Shown one piece after another: positions 8,448 to 18,372 of a stretch of 64,000 nt of DNA; positions within the stretch are counted from its first letter, which is position 1; each line of letters starts with the position of its first letter. The notes below the pieces were generated by a model. That model had not been told where the DNA came from and did not search any database. It saw nothing but the letters and a program-made list of their open reading frames with translations. Location of the stretch: assembly GCA_016709495.1 (NCBI GenBank), contig JADJMS010000009.1, forward strand, positions 1-64,000, given 5' to 3'. The stretch comes from Candidatus Dechloromonas phosphorivorans (lineage in GTDB: Bacteria > Pseudomonadota > Gammaproteobacteria > Burkholderiales > Rhodocyclaceae). The position numbers and the translations under genes were made by a program.

Positions 8448-9530
8448 ATGATATTCGAGCGCGCCGCCCGGCGTGAATTTGCCCAAGCAGCCGCCGGCAT
8501 CAGTGTTGCCCTGCTGGCCATTCTCGCCTCCACGCAGTTGATTCGCCTGCTCAAGGATGCAGCGGGCGGTCAAATCGCGCCTGAAGCTGTGCTTTCGCTG
8601 CTCGGTTTTGCTGCGCCCACCTTCATGCCCATCCTGCTTTCGCTGACCCTCTTCGTCGCTATTTTGCTGAGCTTGTCGCGTGCTTACCGCGATTCCGAGA
8701 TGGTCGTCTGGTTCTCCAGCGGCCAGCCACTGACAGCCTGGGTCAGGCCGGTGGTGCGCTTTGCCTTGCCTATCGTGGTCGCTATTGCGGTTTTGTCGGG
8801 ATTTCTCTCGCCCTGGGCCAATTACAACACGGCGGATTACAAACAACGGCTTTCCTCGCGTAGCGATGTGTCGCAGGTATCACCGGGCGCTTTTCGTGAG
8901 GCAAAAAAAGGTCAGCGCGTATTTTTTGTCGAGGCGCTGGCTGAAGATGGCAGCGAAGTGGGGAATGTTTTTGTCGCTTCGATGCAGGAGGGCAAGCTGG
9001 GCGTGGTGATGGCCGACGCAGGCCATCAGGAGATTGCTCCGAACGGCGATAAATTTGTCGTGCTTGATCGTGGTCGGCGCTACGAAGTTGAGCCAGGTAC
9101 GCCAGAGTTCAAGGTCATGGAGTTTCAACGCTACAAGGTGCGCAGGCAGGATGGTGAAGCGAAGCCCGCCGAGCGCTCGCCGAATCGCCTGCCGATTACC
9201 GAATTGGTGCTTGATGACAGTAATCAGGCGCGTGGCGAATTGCTCTGGCGCATAGGTTTACCGGTTTCGGCACTGATTCTTGCCTTGCTGGCGATACCGC
9301 TTTCTTTCGTCAATCCACGGGCCGGTCGTTCGGCAAACATGTTGATCGCCATCCTAATTTATGCGATTTACAGCAACTTGATGTCGGTTAGCCAGGCTTG
9401 GGTTGCTCAGGGCAAGCTATCCTTCTGGATCGGCGTTTGGGCGGTACATGGATTCATGCTGCTACCTTTGGTTCTGCTTTTCTACCGGCGGATTGCCTTG
9501 CGCATGCCGTGGCAGAAAGGAATACGCTAA
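8448..9530 (+). CDS. lptF: LPS export ABC transporter permease LptF
   Basis: A 360-residue YjgP/YjgQ-family permease. It opens with IFERAARREFAQAAAG, a typical LptF start. Three N-terminal membrane helices lead into a periplasmic beta-jellyroll domain (about residues 135-250), then three C-terminal helices (from GLPVSALILALLAIPLSFVNP). With LptG and the LptB ATPase it lifts lipopolysaccharide out of the inner membrane. The stop overlaps the lptG start by one base (TAATG), so the two subunits are coupled. Confidence 0.93.
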   Translation: MIFERAARREFAQAAAGISVALLAILASTQLIRLLKDAAGGQIAPEAVLSLLGFAAPTFMPILLSLTLFVAILLSLSRAYRDSEMVVWFSSGQPLTAWVRPVVRFALPIVVAIAVLSGFLSPWANYNTADYKQRLSSRSDVSQVSPGAFREAKKGQRVFFVEALAEDGSEVGNVFVASMQEGKLGVVMADAGHQEIAPNGDKFVVLDRGRRYEVEPGTPEFKVMEFQRYKVRRQDGEAKPAERSPNRLPITELVLDDSNQARGELLWRIGLPVSALILALLAIPLSFVNPRAGRSANMLIAILIYAIYSNLMSVSQAWVAQGKLSFWIGVWAVHGFMLLPLVLLFYRRIALRMPWQKGIR

Positions 9531-10615
9531 TGTTCCACATCAAGTTGTATGAACGCTATTTGATGCGCGAGTGCTTTGCCGCAATTTTTCTTGTGCTCGC
9601 AGCCTTTCTCGCCTTGTTCAGTTTTTTTGACCTGATCAATGAATTGCGTACGGTCGGTAAAGCCGGTTACCAATTTGGACATGCCCTGCTTTATGTGACA
9701 CTCAACGTGCCGGGACTTATCTACGAGTTGATACCGATCGCGACGTTGATTGGCACGCTGTATGCCTTGTCGACCTTGGCGCGCCATTCGGAAATTACTG
9801 TTTTGCGCGCCTCGGGTCTGGCAACGCGCGATTTGCTGATGACCCTGTTTCGTGTTGCCGGGTTGCTCGCGCTATTGACTCTGCTGGTCGGCGAGGGCTT
9901 GGTGCCGTTTTCGGAACGCATGGCGCAAGAACTGCGAGCCAAGGCCTTGAGTAAGGTAATTGCCCAGCAAGGATTTGATTCAGGTTTGTGGGTGAAGGAT
10001 GGGCACAGCTTCATCAATATCAAGAAAGCGACGCCGGATGCCACGTTGCATGGTGTGCGGATTTACAAATTTGATACAGCAAATGCACTGGAGGCGGTGA
10101 CGGATGTTGAAGAAGCTCACTATCAGCCACCGGATCATTGGTTGCTGAAGGGGGTCGTGCGAACTGTTCTGGATGGCGATACGTCGCGTGTTGAGCGCGC
10201 TGAGACAGAACAATGGCGTTCGGCTATCAACCCCGATTTGCTCTCAGTGCTGATGGTTTCGCCAGAGCGCATGTCGCTGTTGGGATTGCTGAATTACACA
10301 CAGCATTTGAACGATAATCGGCAAAAATCCGAGCGTTATGCAATTGCCGTCTGGAAAAAAATTGTTTATCCGCTGGCGGCACTGGTCATGGTTGCGCTGG
10401 CTTTGCCTTTTGGCTACTCCCATGACCGAGTGGGCGGCGTTAGCCTGAAAATTTTCATGGGCGTCATGCTCGGAATTTTGTTTTACATGCTCAACGGTCT
10501 ATTCTCGAACCTCGGGGCAATTAACGCCTGGCCTCCATTTGCCAGTGCCACAGCGCCATCAGCGCTATTTTTAATGGTTGCCATGGGCATGCTCTGGTGG
10601 GTTGAACGCCGCTAA
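9530..10615 (+). CDS. lptG: LPS export ABC transporter permease LptG
   Basis: A 361-residue partner of LptF in the same YjgP/YjgQ family. It has the LptG-type opening (YERYLMRECFAAIFLVLAAF), a central periplasmic domain, and C-terminal helices (YPLAALVMVALALPFGYSH). I place the start at 9530, overlapping the lptF stop; the frame is open further upstream but only within lptF. The 3' end overlaps the convergent RDD-domain gene by 4 nt. LptFG forms the transmembrane part of the LPS exporter. Confidence 0.93.
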   Translation: MFHIKLYERYLMRECFAAIFLVLAAFLALFSFFDLINELRTVGKAGYQFGHALLYVTLNVPGLIYELIPIATLIGTLYALSTLARHSEITVLRASGLATRDLLMTLFRVAGLLALLTLLVGEGLVPFSERMAQELRAKALSKVIAQQGFDSGLWVKDGHSFINIKKATPDATLHGVRIYKFDTANALEAVTDVEEAHYQPPDHWLLKGVVRTVLDGDTSRVERAETEQWRSAINPDLLSVLMVSPERMSLLGLLNYTQHLNDNRQKSERYAIAVWKKIVYPLAALVMVALALPFGYSHDRVGGVSLKIFMGVMLGILFYMLNGLFSNLGAINAWPPFASATAPSALFLMVAMGMLWWVERR

Positions 10616-11037
10616 GCTTCCGGGCTGGCTTGTGAAATGATGCGGCTGCCGGCGATGCGGTCATGCAAAAATTGCTTATCCTTGTCGACAACGGCCCAGA
10701 ATAGACCAATTCCACCCAGCAAAATGCTTGGCCAGGCGGCCATGTAACGCAAAATCGCTTGAGTTGGGCGAAGCCGACTGCCGTCGCTGTTGGTAATACG
10801 TAATTTCCAGGTTTTCATCGGCAAAGTCTGGCCGCCATTCAGCCAGCACCAGACAAAATACCCCATCAGCAAAATGAAAATGTGGAGCATCAACATGCGC
10901 CCACCCAGCACCATACCGAAACCGTAAAAGACGATCTGAGGGAGCAGGAAGCCAATCAGAAGAATTGAAAAGACGACCAAACCTTCGTAGAGCATGCTCG
11001 CCAAGCGGCGGGCAATGCCGGGTAATTCGCTAGCCAT
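10612..11037 (-). CDS. RDD-family membrane protein
   Basis: A 141-residue protein with the RDD-domain pattern: RLASMLYEGLVVFSILLIGF at the start, a second hydrophobic stretch (MLMLHIFILLMGYFVWCW), the conserved GGQTLPMKTWKLRI segment, and a last hydrophobic region before DKDKQFLHDRIAGSRII. RDD proteins are small integral membrane proteins, mostly of unknown function, sometimes linked to ion transport. Its ATG overlaps the stop of the DUF3106 gene (TGATG), placing it last in the operon sigma-DUF3619-DUF3106-RDD. Confidence 0.85.
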   Translation of the reverse strand: MASELPGIARRLASMLYEGLVVFSILLIGFLLPQIVFYGFGMVLGGRMLMLHIFILLMGYFVWCWLNGGQTLPMKTWKLRITNSDGSRLRPTQAILRYMAAWPSILLGGIGLFWAVVDKDKQFLHDRIAGSRIISQASPEA

Positions 11038-11579
11038 CAGGGTTTTGCTGTTTCGTTTGAAGGGGGGCTGGATGCAGTAGCTGTGGTTGTTACGGTCGAC
11101 GCGGAATTTGGGTTGGAAATTGTCGCCGCTGCTGCTTCCGTGGGCGGCGCTTTCGGCTGGCGTGCGCGAACCTTTTCTTCTTCAGAGAGGCTGGAGTAAG
11201 CCTCCCATTTTTTCTTGACGGCCAGCTTTTTGTCCGCGTCAAGTTGATTAAATTCCTTATAGCTGTCACGCACCTTGGCGCGCTGCGCAGGGGTCAGTGC
11301 AGCCCATTCACGCATACGTTCTTGCACTCTAGCTTGTTCTTCCGGTGTCATTTTAGGGAAACGTTCAGCGATACCCAGCCATTTCTTGCGCCGTATGTTT
11401 TCCATTTGATCCCAATCGCCCACCAGTGGCGCGAGGATAATTTTTTGTTGCGTAGACAACAAACTCCACCCGGGTTGGGGTGGAGTGCCAATGATGACTG
11501 TAGTGGGCGGCTCGGCCTTTAGCGGGCCGGCCAATGCCAGACTTATTGCGAGTCCGGCGATGAGTCGTCTTGTAGCCAT
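11037..11579 (-). CDS. DUF3106 domain protein, predicted secreted
   Basis: A 180-residue protein. An N-terminal signal peptide (RLIAGLAISLALAGPLKA) suggests export. The mature part is a helical domain with repeated proline/threonine-glutamate turns (FPKMTPEEQARVQERMREW, ALTPAQRAKVRDSYKEF, SLSEEEKVRAR), as in DUF3106, followed by a low-complexity A/T/S tail. The repeats recall periplasmic LTxxQ stress proteins, but this is only a resemblance. The start lies 37 nt inside the upstream DUF3619 gene, and the stop overlaps the RDD gene. A 12-mer copy at 11088 encodes the STVT of the tail. Confidence 0.8.
   Translation of the reverse strand: MATRRLIAGLAISLALAGPLKAEPPTTVIIGTPPQPGWSLLSTQQKIILAPLVGDWDQMENIRRKKWLGIAERFPKMTPEEQARVQERMREWAALTPAQRAKVRDSYKEFNQLDADKKLAVKKKWEAYSSLSEEEKVRARQPKAPPTEAAAATISNPNSASTVTTTATASSPPSNETAKP
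11088..11100 (+). repeat. Dispersed 12-mer copy (TGTTACGGTCGAC)
   Basis: Exact copy within the DUF3106 gene; read on the coding strand it is GTCGACCGTAACA, translated within ASTVTTT. Confidence 0.7.
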
Positions 11580-11932
11580 TCGAAGAGGTCGTTATCCATG
11601 AAAGCCTCGGGAGGCAGGTCATCAGACAGCAGTGCGCTGTCAACTTCTTCCAGCTGAGAAATGTACTGAACGCTATCCAGGTAGAAAGAAATCCACATGC
11701 CAAGCAGAAGCGCCATTATGGCGAGAATTTGCTTGGCGTAGGGCATATCCAGACCAAAATGGAAGGATTCGCGCGTATTGCTGGCCATTACCAACTCGGG
11801 GGCTGTCTGTTTTTGACGCGCCAGCGCCTGATGTCGCGCAGCCTCCAGTCGCCGTGCCGAAGCCGGAGAAATGTCCTTGATGCCGTGGTTCAGCGCTTGC
11901 CGAATCCGATTTCCGTAACGTTCTTCATTCAT
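11543..11932 (-). CDS. DUF3619 membrane protein, putative anti-sigma partner
   Basis: A 129-residue protein with an N-terminal cytoplasmic part (YGNRIRQALNHGIKDISPAS), one transmembrane helix (AKQILAIMALLLGMWISFYL) and an acidic C-terminal part rich in D and E. This matches DUF3619, regularly found after an ECF sigma gene in betaproteobacteria. One membrane helix with a cytoplasmic N-terminal domain right after the sigma gene (4-nt overlap) is how anti-sigma factors are usually laid out. No zinc-binding HxxxCxxC motif is seen, so the anti-sigma role is inference from context. Confidence 0.8.
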   Translation of the reverse strand: MNEERYGNRIRQALNHGIKDISPASARRLEAARHQALARQKQTAPELVMASNTRESFHFGLDMPYAKQILAIMALLLGMWISFYLDSVQYISQLEEVDSALLSDDLPPEAFMDNDLFEWLQDDSSPDSQ

Positions 11933-12543
11933 AACTTGATACCTCTTGCCGACAGTGCGGTTGCCAGCGCGTGGGTGGCGCGCGAGCAGTGAGTCTTAAC
12001 GCTGCCTTCTGAGCAGCCCATCGCAGCCGCTGTCTCGGCTACGTCCATGTCCTCCCAGTAACGCATGAGGAAGGCTTCGCGTTGACGTGTTGGCAATTTT
12101 TTTATTTCGTCGTCAATCATGTTCAGCGTTTGTGCTTGCAGGAGCAGGCTTTCAGGCGTTCTGGTTCCTCCGGCATCCTCGTCTGCCGCTAGCGTTTCTA
12201 GCGGATCGTAATCTTCGTCATCATCTGGCGTGAAGGCTGAAAGCAGGGTAGTCCACATTGATCGCACCTTGCTACGCCGATAAAAGTCGCGAATCGTGTT
12301 TTGCAGGATGCGCTGAAACAGCATGGGGAATTCTTCAGCTGGCCGGTCGCCATATTTTTCGGCGAGCTTGAGCATACTGTCCTGAACGATATCGAGGGCT
12401 GATTCTTCTTCGCGCACAGCGAAAATGGCCTGTTTAAAGGCTCTGCGCTCGACTGATTCGAGAAAATGCGAAAGTTCGCGGGATGAGGCCAGGGTTGTCT
12501 CTTCCTGTAAAAGCCTGAAATGGCTAGATGTGAACGCCATCAT
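11929..12543 (-). CDS. ECF-type RNA polymerase sigma factor
   Basis: About 204 residues with sigma-70 region 2 (ESALDIVQDSMLKLAEKYG, then FQRILQNTIRDFYRRSK, the -10 recognition helix) and region 4 (LPTRQREAFLMRYWEDMDVA, and the helix-turn-helix AAAMGCSEGSVKTHCSRA). The linker between them is long and acidic (DDDEDYDPLETLAADEDAG). I prefer the ATG at 12543 after an AAGG site; a TTG at 12558 is possible. It overlaps DUF3619 by 4 nt. It likely directs transcription of its own operon and other targets, but I see no clear autoregulated promoter. Confidence 0.9.
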   Translation of the reverse strand: MMAFTSSHFRLLQEETTLASSRELSHFLESVERRAFKQAIFAVREEESALDIVQDSMLKLAEKYGDRPAEEFPMLFQRILQNTIRDFYRRSKVRSMWTTLLSAFTPDDDEDYDPLETLAADEDAGGTRTPESLLLQAQTLNMIDDEIKKLPTRQREAFLMRYWEDMDVAETAAAMGCSEGSVKTHCSRATHALATALSARGIKL

Positions 12544-12612
12544 ACCTTGACCGAACAAGGGCGGTCGATTAAGGTTATGTCCTTTTAAGCAACAGCTTTT
12601 TTGGGCTAAAGA

Positions 12613-14313
12613 ATGATGATCAGCGGTGCGGAAATTGTAGTCAGGTGCCTGCAGGAAGAAAAGGTCGATTGTGTGTTTGGCTACCCGGGTGGGTCAGTTT
12701 TGCACATTTACGACGCACTTTTCAAGCAGGATCAGGTCAAGCATATCTTGGTTCGCCATGAACAGGCAGCTGTTCACGCGGCTGATGCTTTCTCGCGTTC
12801 TTCGCAGAAGGTGGGGGTTGCGTTGGTAACCTCTGGCCCTGGTGTTACCAATACGGTAACCGGTATTGCCACGGCCTACATGGATTCGATTCCAATGGTT
12901 GTGCTTACCGGTCAGGTGCCTTCCTTCTACATTGGTCAGGATGCTTTCCAAGAGTGCGACACAGTCGGTATTACCCGTCCTTGTGTCAAACACAATTTCT
13001 TGGTCAAGGATGTCAAGGATCTGGCGCTGACCATCAAAAAGGCTTTCCACATTGCAGCAACAGGCCGTCCTGGCCCGGTTGTGGTCGATATTCCCAAGGA
13101 TATTACGGCTCAGATGTGCGAGTTCGAGTATCCAAAGTCGATCCAGATGCGCTCCTATAATCCGGTGGTCAAAGGGCATCTTGGGCAGATCAAGAAAGCT
13201 GTCCAGATTCTGCAGGAAGCCAAGCGCCCGATTATTTACACCGGTGGCGGCGTCATTTTGTCAGATGCTGCGCAAAAATTGACTGAACTTGCGCACAAGC
13301 TGAATTTTCCTGTCACCAACACCCTGATGGGTTTGGGTGGCTATCCGGCAACTGACAAGCAATTTGTCGGCATGCTGGGTATGCACGGCACTTTTGAAGC
13401 CAATAATGCCATGCATTATTCGGATGTGATCTTGGCGATAGGTGCTCGTTTTGATGACCGGGTGATCGGTAATCCAGAACATTTTGAAGAAGAAAAACGC
13501 AAAGTAATTCACATTGATATCGATCCTTCATCGATCTCGAAGCGGGTCAAAGTTGATGTGCCTATCGTGGGCAACGTCAATGATGTGCTTGAAGAAATTC
13601 TCAAACTCATGGACAGCGGCTTCAAGGCCAATCCGGAAGTTGCCAACTGGTGGAAGCAGATCGATGAATGGCGTGGCCGTGACAGCCTGCGTTACAAGCA
13701 GGCCGAGCACATCATGCCGCAGTACGTGATCGAGAAGCTCTACGAAGTGACTGGTGGCGATGCCTTCATCACCTCTGACGTCGGACAACATCAGATGTTC
13801 GCTGCCCAATATTACAAGTTCGACAAGCCGCGGCGCTGGATCAATTCCGGCGGCCTGGGCACCATGGGCGTTGGTCTGCCGTATGGCATGGGCGTTCTGA
13901 TGGCGCATCCGGGTGCACAGGTTGCCTGCGTGACTGGCGAAGGCTCGATCCAGATGTGTATTCAGGAGTTGTCGACCTGCAAGCAGTACGGCTTTCCGAT
14001 CAAGATCATCAACCTGAACAACGGCATGCTTGGCATGGTCCGTCAGTGGCAGGAGATGTTCTATTCCAAACGCTACTCCCAGTCCTACGTTACTTCACTA
14101 CCCGATTTCGTCAAACTTGCCGAGGCTTATGGCCACGTCGGCATGAAAATCGAGCGCCCGGAAGATGTTGAGCCGGCACTGCGCAAGGCCTTTACCGAGC
14201 ATAAGAATGATCTGGTATTCATGGATTTCATTATCGACCCGGGTGCCAACGTTTTCCCGATGGTTGCGGCAGGTAAGGGCCTGACCGAAATGATCCTGGC
14301 TGAAGACCTATGA
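12613..14313 (+). CDS. ilvB: Acetolactate synthase, large (catalytic) subunit
   Basis: A 566-residue thiamine-diphosphate enzyme that condenses two pyruvates, or pyruvate and 2-oxobutyrate, in valine/leucine/isoleucine synthesis. The N-terminal domain has the activating glutamate region (RHEQAAVHAADAFSRSS). The cofactor motif near residues 443-470 reads GEGSIQMCIQEL...NLNNGMLGMVRQW, that is GEGS rather than the commoner GDGS. FAD-domain residues (IGARFDDRVIGN) are present. There are tandem ATGs at 12613/12616. It overlaps or directly abuts ilvH, forming an ilvBHC unit. Confidence 0.96.
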   Translation: MMISGAEIVVRCLQEEKVDCVFGYPGGSVLHIYDALFKQDQVKHILVRHEQAAVHAADAFSRSSQKVGVALVTSGPGVTNTVTGIATAYMDSIPMVVLTGQVPSFYIGQDAFQECDTVGITRPCVKHNFLVKDVKDLALTIKKAFHIAATGRPGPVVVDIPKDITAQMCEFEYPKSIQMRSYNPVVKGHLGQIKKAVQILQEAKRPIIYTGGGVILSDAAQKLTELAHKLNFPVTNTLMGLGGYPATDKQFVGMLGMHGTFEANNAMHYSDVILAIGARFDDRVIGNPEHFEEEKRKVIHIDIDPSSISKRVKVDVPIVGNVNDVLEEILKLMDSGFKANPEVANWWKQIDEWRGRDSLRYKQAEHIMPQYVIEKLYEVTGGDAFITSDVGQHQMFAAQYYKFDKPRRWINSGGLGTMGVGLPYGMGVLMAHPGAQVACVTGEGSIQMCIQELSTCKQYGFPIKIINLNNGMLGMVRQWQEMFYSKRYSQSYVTSLPDFVKLAEAYGHVGMKIERPEDVEPALRKAFTEHKNDLVFMDFIIDPGANVFPMVAAGKGLTEMILAEDL

Positions 14314-14330
14314 GCGACGGAAGCAAAACT

Positions 14331-14822
14331 ATGCGACACATCATTTCCATCCTGATTGAAAATGAATCGGGTGCACTTTCCCGCGTTGCCGGTTTGTTCT
14401 CGGCGCGTGGTTACAATATCGAATCGCTGACTGTGGCACCGACGGAAGATCCCTCGCTGTCACGGATGACCATCCTGACCTGGGGTTCCGACGAGGTTCT
14501 CGAGCAGATTACCAAGCAGCTCAACAAGCTGATTGATGTCGTCAAGGTGGTTGATCTCTCCGAAGCTGCGCATGTCGAGCGCGAACTGATGTTGATCAAG
14601 GTTCGTGCGACAGGCAAGGATCGTGAAGAGATGAAGCGCATGGCCGATATTTTCCGTGGCCGTATCATTGATGTCACGGAGTCGACCTACGTAATCGAGT
14701 TGACTGGAGCTGGCTCCAAACTTGACTCGTTTATCTCTGGCATCGATGCTGGTCTGATTCTCGAAACCGTTCGTACCGGTGTCTGTGGCATCGGTCGTGG
14801 CGATCGTATTCTCAAAGTCTAA
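14331..14822 (+). CDS. ilvH: Acetolactate synthase, small (regulatory) subunit
   Basis: 163 residues with an N-terminal ACT domain (MRHIISILIENESGALSRV, GLFSARGYNIESLTVAPTED) that binds valine for feedback inhibition, and a second ferredoxin-like domain (RELMLIKVRATGKDREEM). It activates the IlvB subunit. I chose the ATG at 14331, preceded by GGAAGC and giving the normal family N-terminus. An ATG at 14310 overlapping the ilvB stop (ATGA) would add seven residues and is possible. Confidence 0.94.
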   Translation: MRHIISILIENESGALSRVAGLFSARGYNIESLTVAPTEDPSLSRMTILTWGSDEVLEQITKQLNKLIDVVKVVDLSEAAHVERELMLIKVRATGKDREEMKRMADIFRGRIIDVTESTYVIELTGAGSKLDSFISGIDAGLILETVRTGVCGIGRGDRILKV

Positions 14823-14846
14823 CTATCTGTCTATAAAGAGGATTTC

Positions 14847-15863
<1,017 letters not shown>

Positions 15864-15908
15864 TTTTAGTTCCGACTCGGTAGCGCAGGCTTGTGCTACC
15901 CTCGCTTT

Positions 15909-15943
15909 AGGGCGGTGTGGTGTTCCGCACCGCCCTTCTTATT
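15909..15943 (+). terminator. Rho-independent terminator after ilvC
   Basis: A 9-bp stem AGGGCGGTG / CACCGCCCT with a 10-nt loop, followed by the T-rich TCTTATTTCT. It closes the ilvBHC unit before pssA. Confidence 0.8.
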
Positions 15944-16010
15944 TCTGGAAAATGCTCTTGTTGAAAGGGTGTATTCTTCGCCTTCTCAAATAGCGGAATT
16001 GTCGCAATCC

Positions 16011-16763
16011 ATGACTGAACTCAAACCCCGCAAAACCCTGTTCAACCCAGAGCTCAAGCGGCGCGGCATTTATGTGCTGCCCAATCTTTTTACGACGGCT
16101 GCATTGTTTGCCGGGTTTTTCGCCATTGTTCAGGCGATGCAGGGGGATTTCGAGCGCGCAGCGATGGCCATTTTCATTGCCATGGTGCTCGATGGTCTGG
16201 ATGGCCGCGTTGCCCGCATGACCAATACCCAATCGGCTTTCGGCGCTGAATACGATTCGCTGTCCGATATGGTCAGTTTTGGTGCTGCGCCAGCCTTGGT
16301 GATGTATGAGTGGGCTTTGCGTGATCTTGGCCGGCTCGGCTGGGTTGCTGCCTTTGTCTATTGCGCCTGTGCCGCCTTACGTCTGGCGCGGTTTAATACG
16401 ACGCTGGAAGTCGTCGATAAACGTTATTTTCAGGGCTTGCCGTCGCCTGCTGCTGCCGCATTGGTTGCTGGCCTGGTCTGGGTCATGATTGTCTCAGGTA
16501 TTCCGGGTAGTGATTACCGTTGGTTTTCCTGCGCGATAACGCTGTTTGCCGGTTTGACCATGGTTTCCAATATTCGTTATTACAGCTTCAAGGATTTCAA
16601 CCTGCGCAAGAGTGTGCCTTTCTTTGCCATTGCCGCGATTGCACTGGGTTTTGCGCTGGTTTCGATCAGTCCTGAAATGACCCTGTTCGGCTTTTTTGTC
16701 CTTTACGGTTTATCCGGTTATGTTCTGGCTGCTGTTAGCCTGTTCAAGCGCAAGACTGCCTGA
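16011..16763 (+). CDS. pssA: CDP-diacylglycerol--serine O-phosphatidyltransferase
   Basis: A 250-residue integral membrane enzyme of the CDP-alcohol phosphatidyltransferase family. The signature is complete: DGLDGRVARMTNTQSAFGAE followed by YDSLSDMVSFG (D-G-x2-A-R-x8-G-x3-D-x3-D). Several hydrophobic helices follow. It makes phosphatidylserine, the precursor of phosphatidylethanolamine. I start at the ATG at 16011; the open frame extends upstream through the ilvC terminator and is not coding there. Phosphatidylserine decarboxylase (psd), often found next to pssA in related genomes, is not present here. Confidence 0.92.
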   Translation: MTELKPRKTLFNPELKRRGIYVLPNLFTTAALFAGFFAIVQAMQGDFERAAMAIFIAMVLDGLDGRVARMTNTQSAFGAEYDSLSDMVSFGAAPALVMYEWALRDLGRLGWVAAFVYCACAALRLARFNTTLEVVDKRYFQGLPSPAAAALVAGLVWVMIVSGIPGSDYRWFSCAITLFAGLTMVSNIRYYSFKDFNLRKSVPFFAIAAIALGFALVSISPEMTLFGFFVLYGLSGYVLAAVSLFKRKTA

Positions 16764-16778
16764 TAGCTCGGAGTAAAA

Positions 16779-18320
16779 ATGAAACAACATCTGGTGATTT
16801 TTGATACGACCTTGCGTGACGGCGAACAAAGCCCCGGCGCATCGATGACTAAAGAGGAGAAAGTTCGCGTCGCACGGCAGTTGGAGAAAATGCGTGTTGA
16901 CGTGATCGAAGCCGGCTTTGCTGCCGCTTCTCCCGGTGACTTTGACTCGATTAACGCGATTGCTCAGGTGATCAAGGATTCCACCATTTGTTCGCTGGCG
17001 CGTGCCAACGAAAATGACATCCGTCGTTCCGGCGACGCAATCAAACCGGCCAAGTCGGGACGTATCCACACCTTTATCGCTACTTCACCTATTCATATGG
17101 AGAAGAAACTGCGTATGTCACCCGACCAGGTCGTCGAGCAGGCGGTCAAGGCGATTGGTTGGGCGCGTGAATATACCGATGATGTTGAATTTTCGGCAGA
17201 GGATGCCGGGCGTTCGGAAATTGATTTCCTGTGCCGGATTTTTGATGCGGTGATCAAGGCCGGGGCAACGACGATCAACGTGCCGGATACGGTGGGTTAC
17301 AACATTCCCTTCCAGTATGCGGAAACAATGCGCCAGTTGATCGAGCGCGTGCCGAATTCCGACAAGGTGGTGTGGTCGGTGCATTGTCATAATGACTTAG
17401 GTCTGGCGGTCTCAAACTCGCTGGCGGCTGTTCTGGCTGGTGCGCGGCAGGTTGAGTGCACCATTAACGGTCTCGGTGAGCGGGCAGGAAATGCCTCGCT
17501 CGAAGAAATTGTGATGGCAGTCCGCACCCGTAGTGATGTGTTTCCGGTTGAAACCCGGATTGATGCGACACAAATTGTCCCTGCTTCCAAACTGGTTTCG
17601 CAGATTACAGGTTACCCGGTGCAGCCCAACAAGGCGGTGGTCGGTGCCAATGCCTTTGCCCACGAATCCGGCATTCATCAGGATGGAGTGCTCAAGCATC
17701 GGGAAACCTACGAAATCATGCGCGCCGAAGATGTCGGCTGGTCGCAGAATAAACTGGTGCTGGGCAAGCATTCCGGGCGCAACGCCTTCAAGAGCCGCTT
17801 GCAGGAACTCGGTATTGAACTGCAGAGCGATGAAGCGCTGAATGCGGCCTTTGCCCGTTTCAAGGAACTGGCAGACCGCAAGCATGAGATTTTCGACGAA
17901 GATCTGCATGCGCTGGTTTCGGATGAAGTGGTTGCCCCCGAGCATGAGCATTACAAGCTGGTCTATTCGCACGTTTGTTCTGAAACCGGCGAAATGCCTC
18001 ACGCCAAGGTGATTTTGAATGTTGGCGGTGTCGAACAAAAGGGCGAGGCGGGTGGTGGCGGACCGGTTGATGCAACTTTCAAGGCGATTGAAAGTATTGC
18101 CGCCAGTGGTGCCGAGCTGCTACTTTATTCAGTTAATGCAATCACAACCGGAACTGATGCGCAGGGTGAGGTAACGACCCGCTTGTCGCGCGGTGGGCGC
18201 ATTGTCAATGGTAATGGTGCGGATACCGATATCGTGATTGCTTCGGCTCGCTCATACCTGAATGCACTGAACAAGCTGCATATCGCTTCCGACAAAGTGC
18301 GCGCCCAAGGCGACGTTTGA
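16779..18320 (+). CDS. leuA: 2-isopropylmalate synthase
   Basis: A 513-residue enzyme committing 2-oxoisovalerate and acetyl-CoA to leucine. The TIM-barrel catalytic domain opens with FDTTLRDGEQSPGASMTKEE, has the metal-binding HCHNDLGLAVSNSLA motif and GLGERAGNASLEE, and HESGIHQDGVLKH near residue 300. The C-terminal LeuA regulatory domain (from about residue 390; INAITTGTDAQGEVTTRLSR) binds leucine for feedback control. It lies 15 nt after pssA and is followed by a strong terminator. Confidence 0.96.
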   Translation: MKQHLVIFDTTLRDGEQSPGASMTKEEKVRVARQLEKMRVDVIEAGFAAASPGDFDSINAIAQVIKDSTICSLARANENDIRRSGDAIKPAKSGRIHTFIATSPIHMEKKLRMSPDQVVEQAVKAIGWAREYTDDVEFSAEDAGRSEIDFLCRIFDAVIKAGATTINVPDTVGYNIPFQYAETMRQLIERVPNSDKVVWSVHCHNDLGLAVSNSLAAVLAGARQVECTINGLGERAGNASLEEIVMAVRTRSDVFPVETRIDATQIVPASKLVSQITGYPVQPNKAVVGANAFAHESGIHQDGVLKHRETYEIMRAEDVGWSQNKLVLGKHSGRNAFKSRLQELGIELQSDEALNAAFARFKELADRKHEIFDEDLHALVSDEVVAPEHEHYKLVYSHVCSETGEMPHAKVILNVGGVEQKGEAGGGGPVDATFKAIESIAASGAELLLYSVNAITTGTDAQGEVTTRLSRGGRIVNGNGADTDIVIASARSYLNALNKLHIASDKVRAQGDV

Positions 18321-18338
18321 GCGCTCCTGCAAGTAGCC

Positions 18339-18372
18339 AAAGGCCGCTCTCAGCTTGCTGCAGCGGCCTTTT
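18339..18372. terminator. Bidirectional terminator between leuA and DUF2069 gene
   Basis: A 10-bp stem AAAGGCCGCT / AGCGGCCTTT with a 13-nt loop and T-runs on both exits. It serves leuA and overlaps the last codons of the convergent minus-strand gene. Confidence 0.8.

Noticed and set aside
12559..12612. Attenuator or leader peptide in front of ilvB
   Set aside because: The gap to the divergent sigma gene is only about 70 bp and has no run of Val/Leu/Ile codons or terminator-antiterminator pair.
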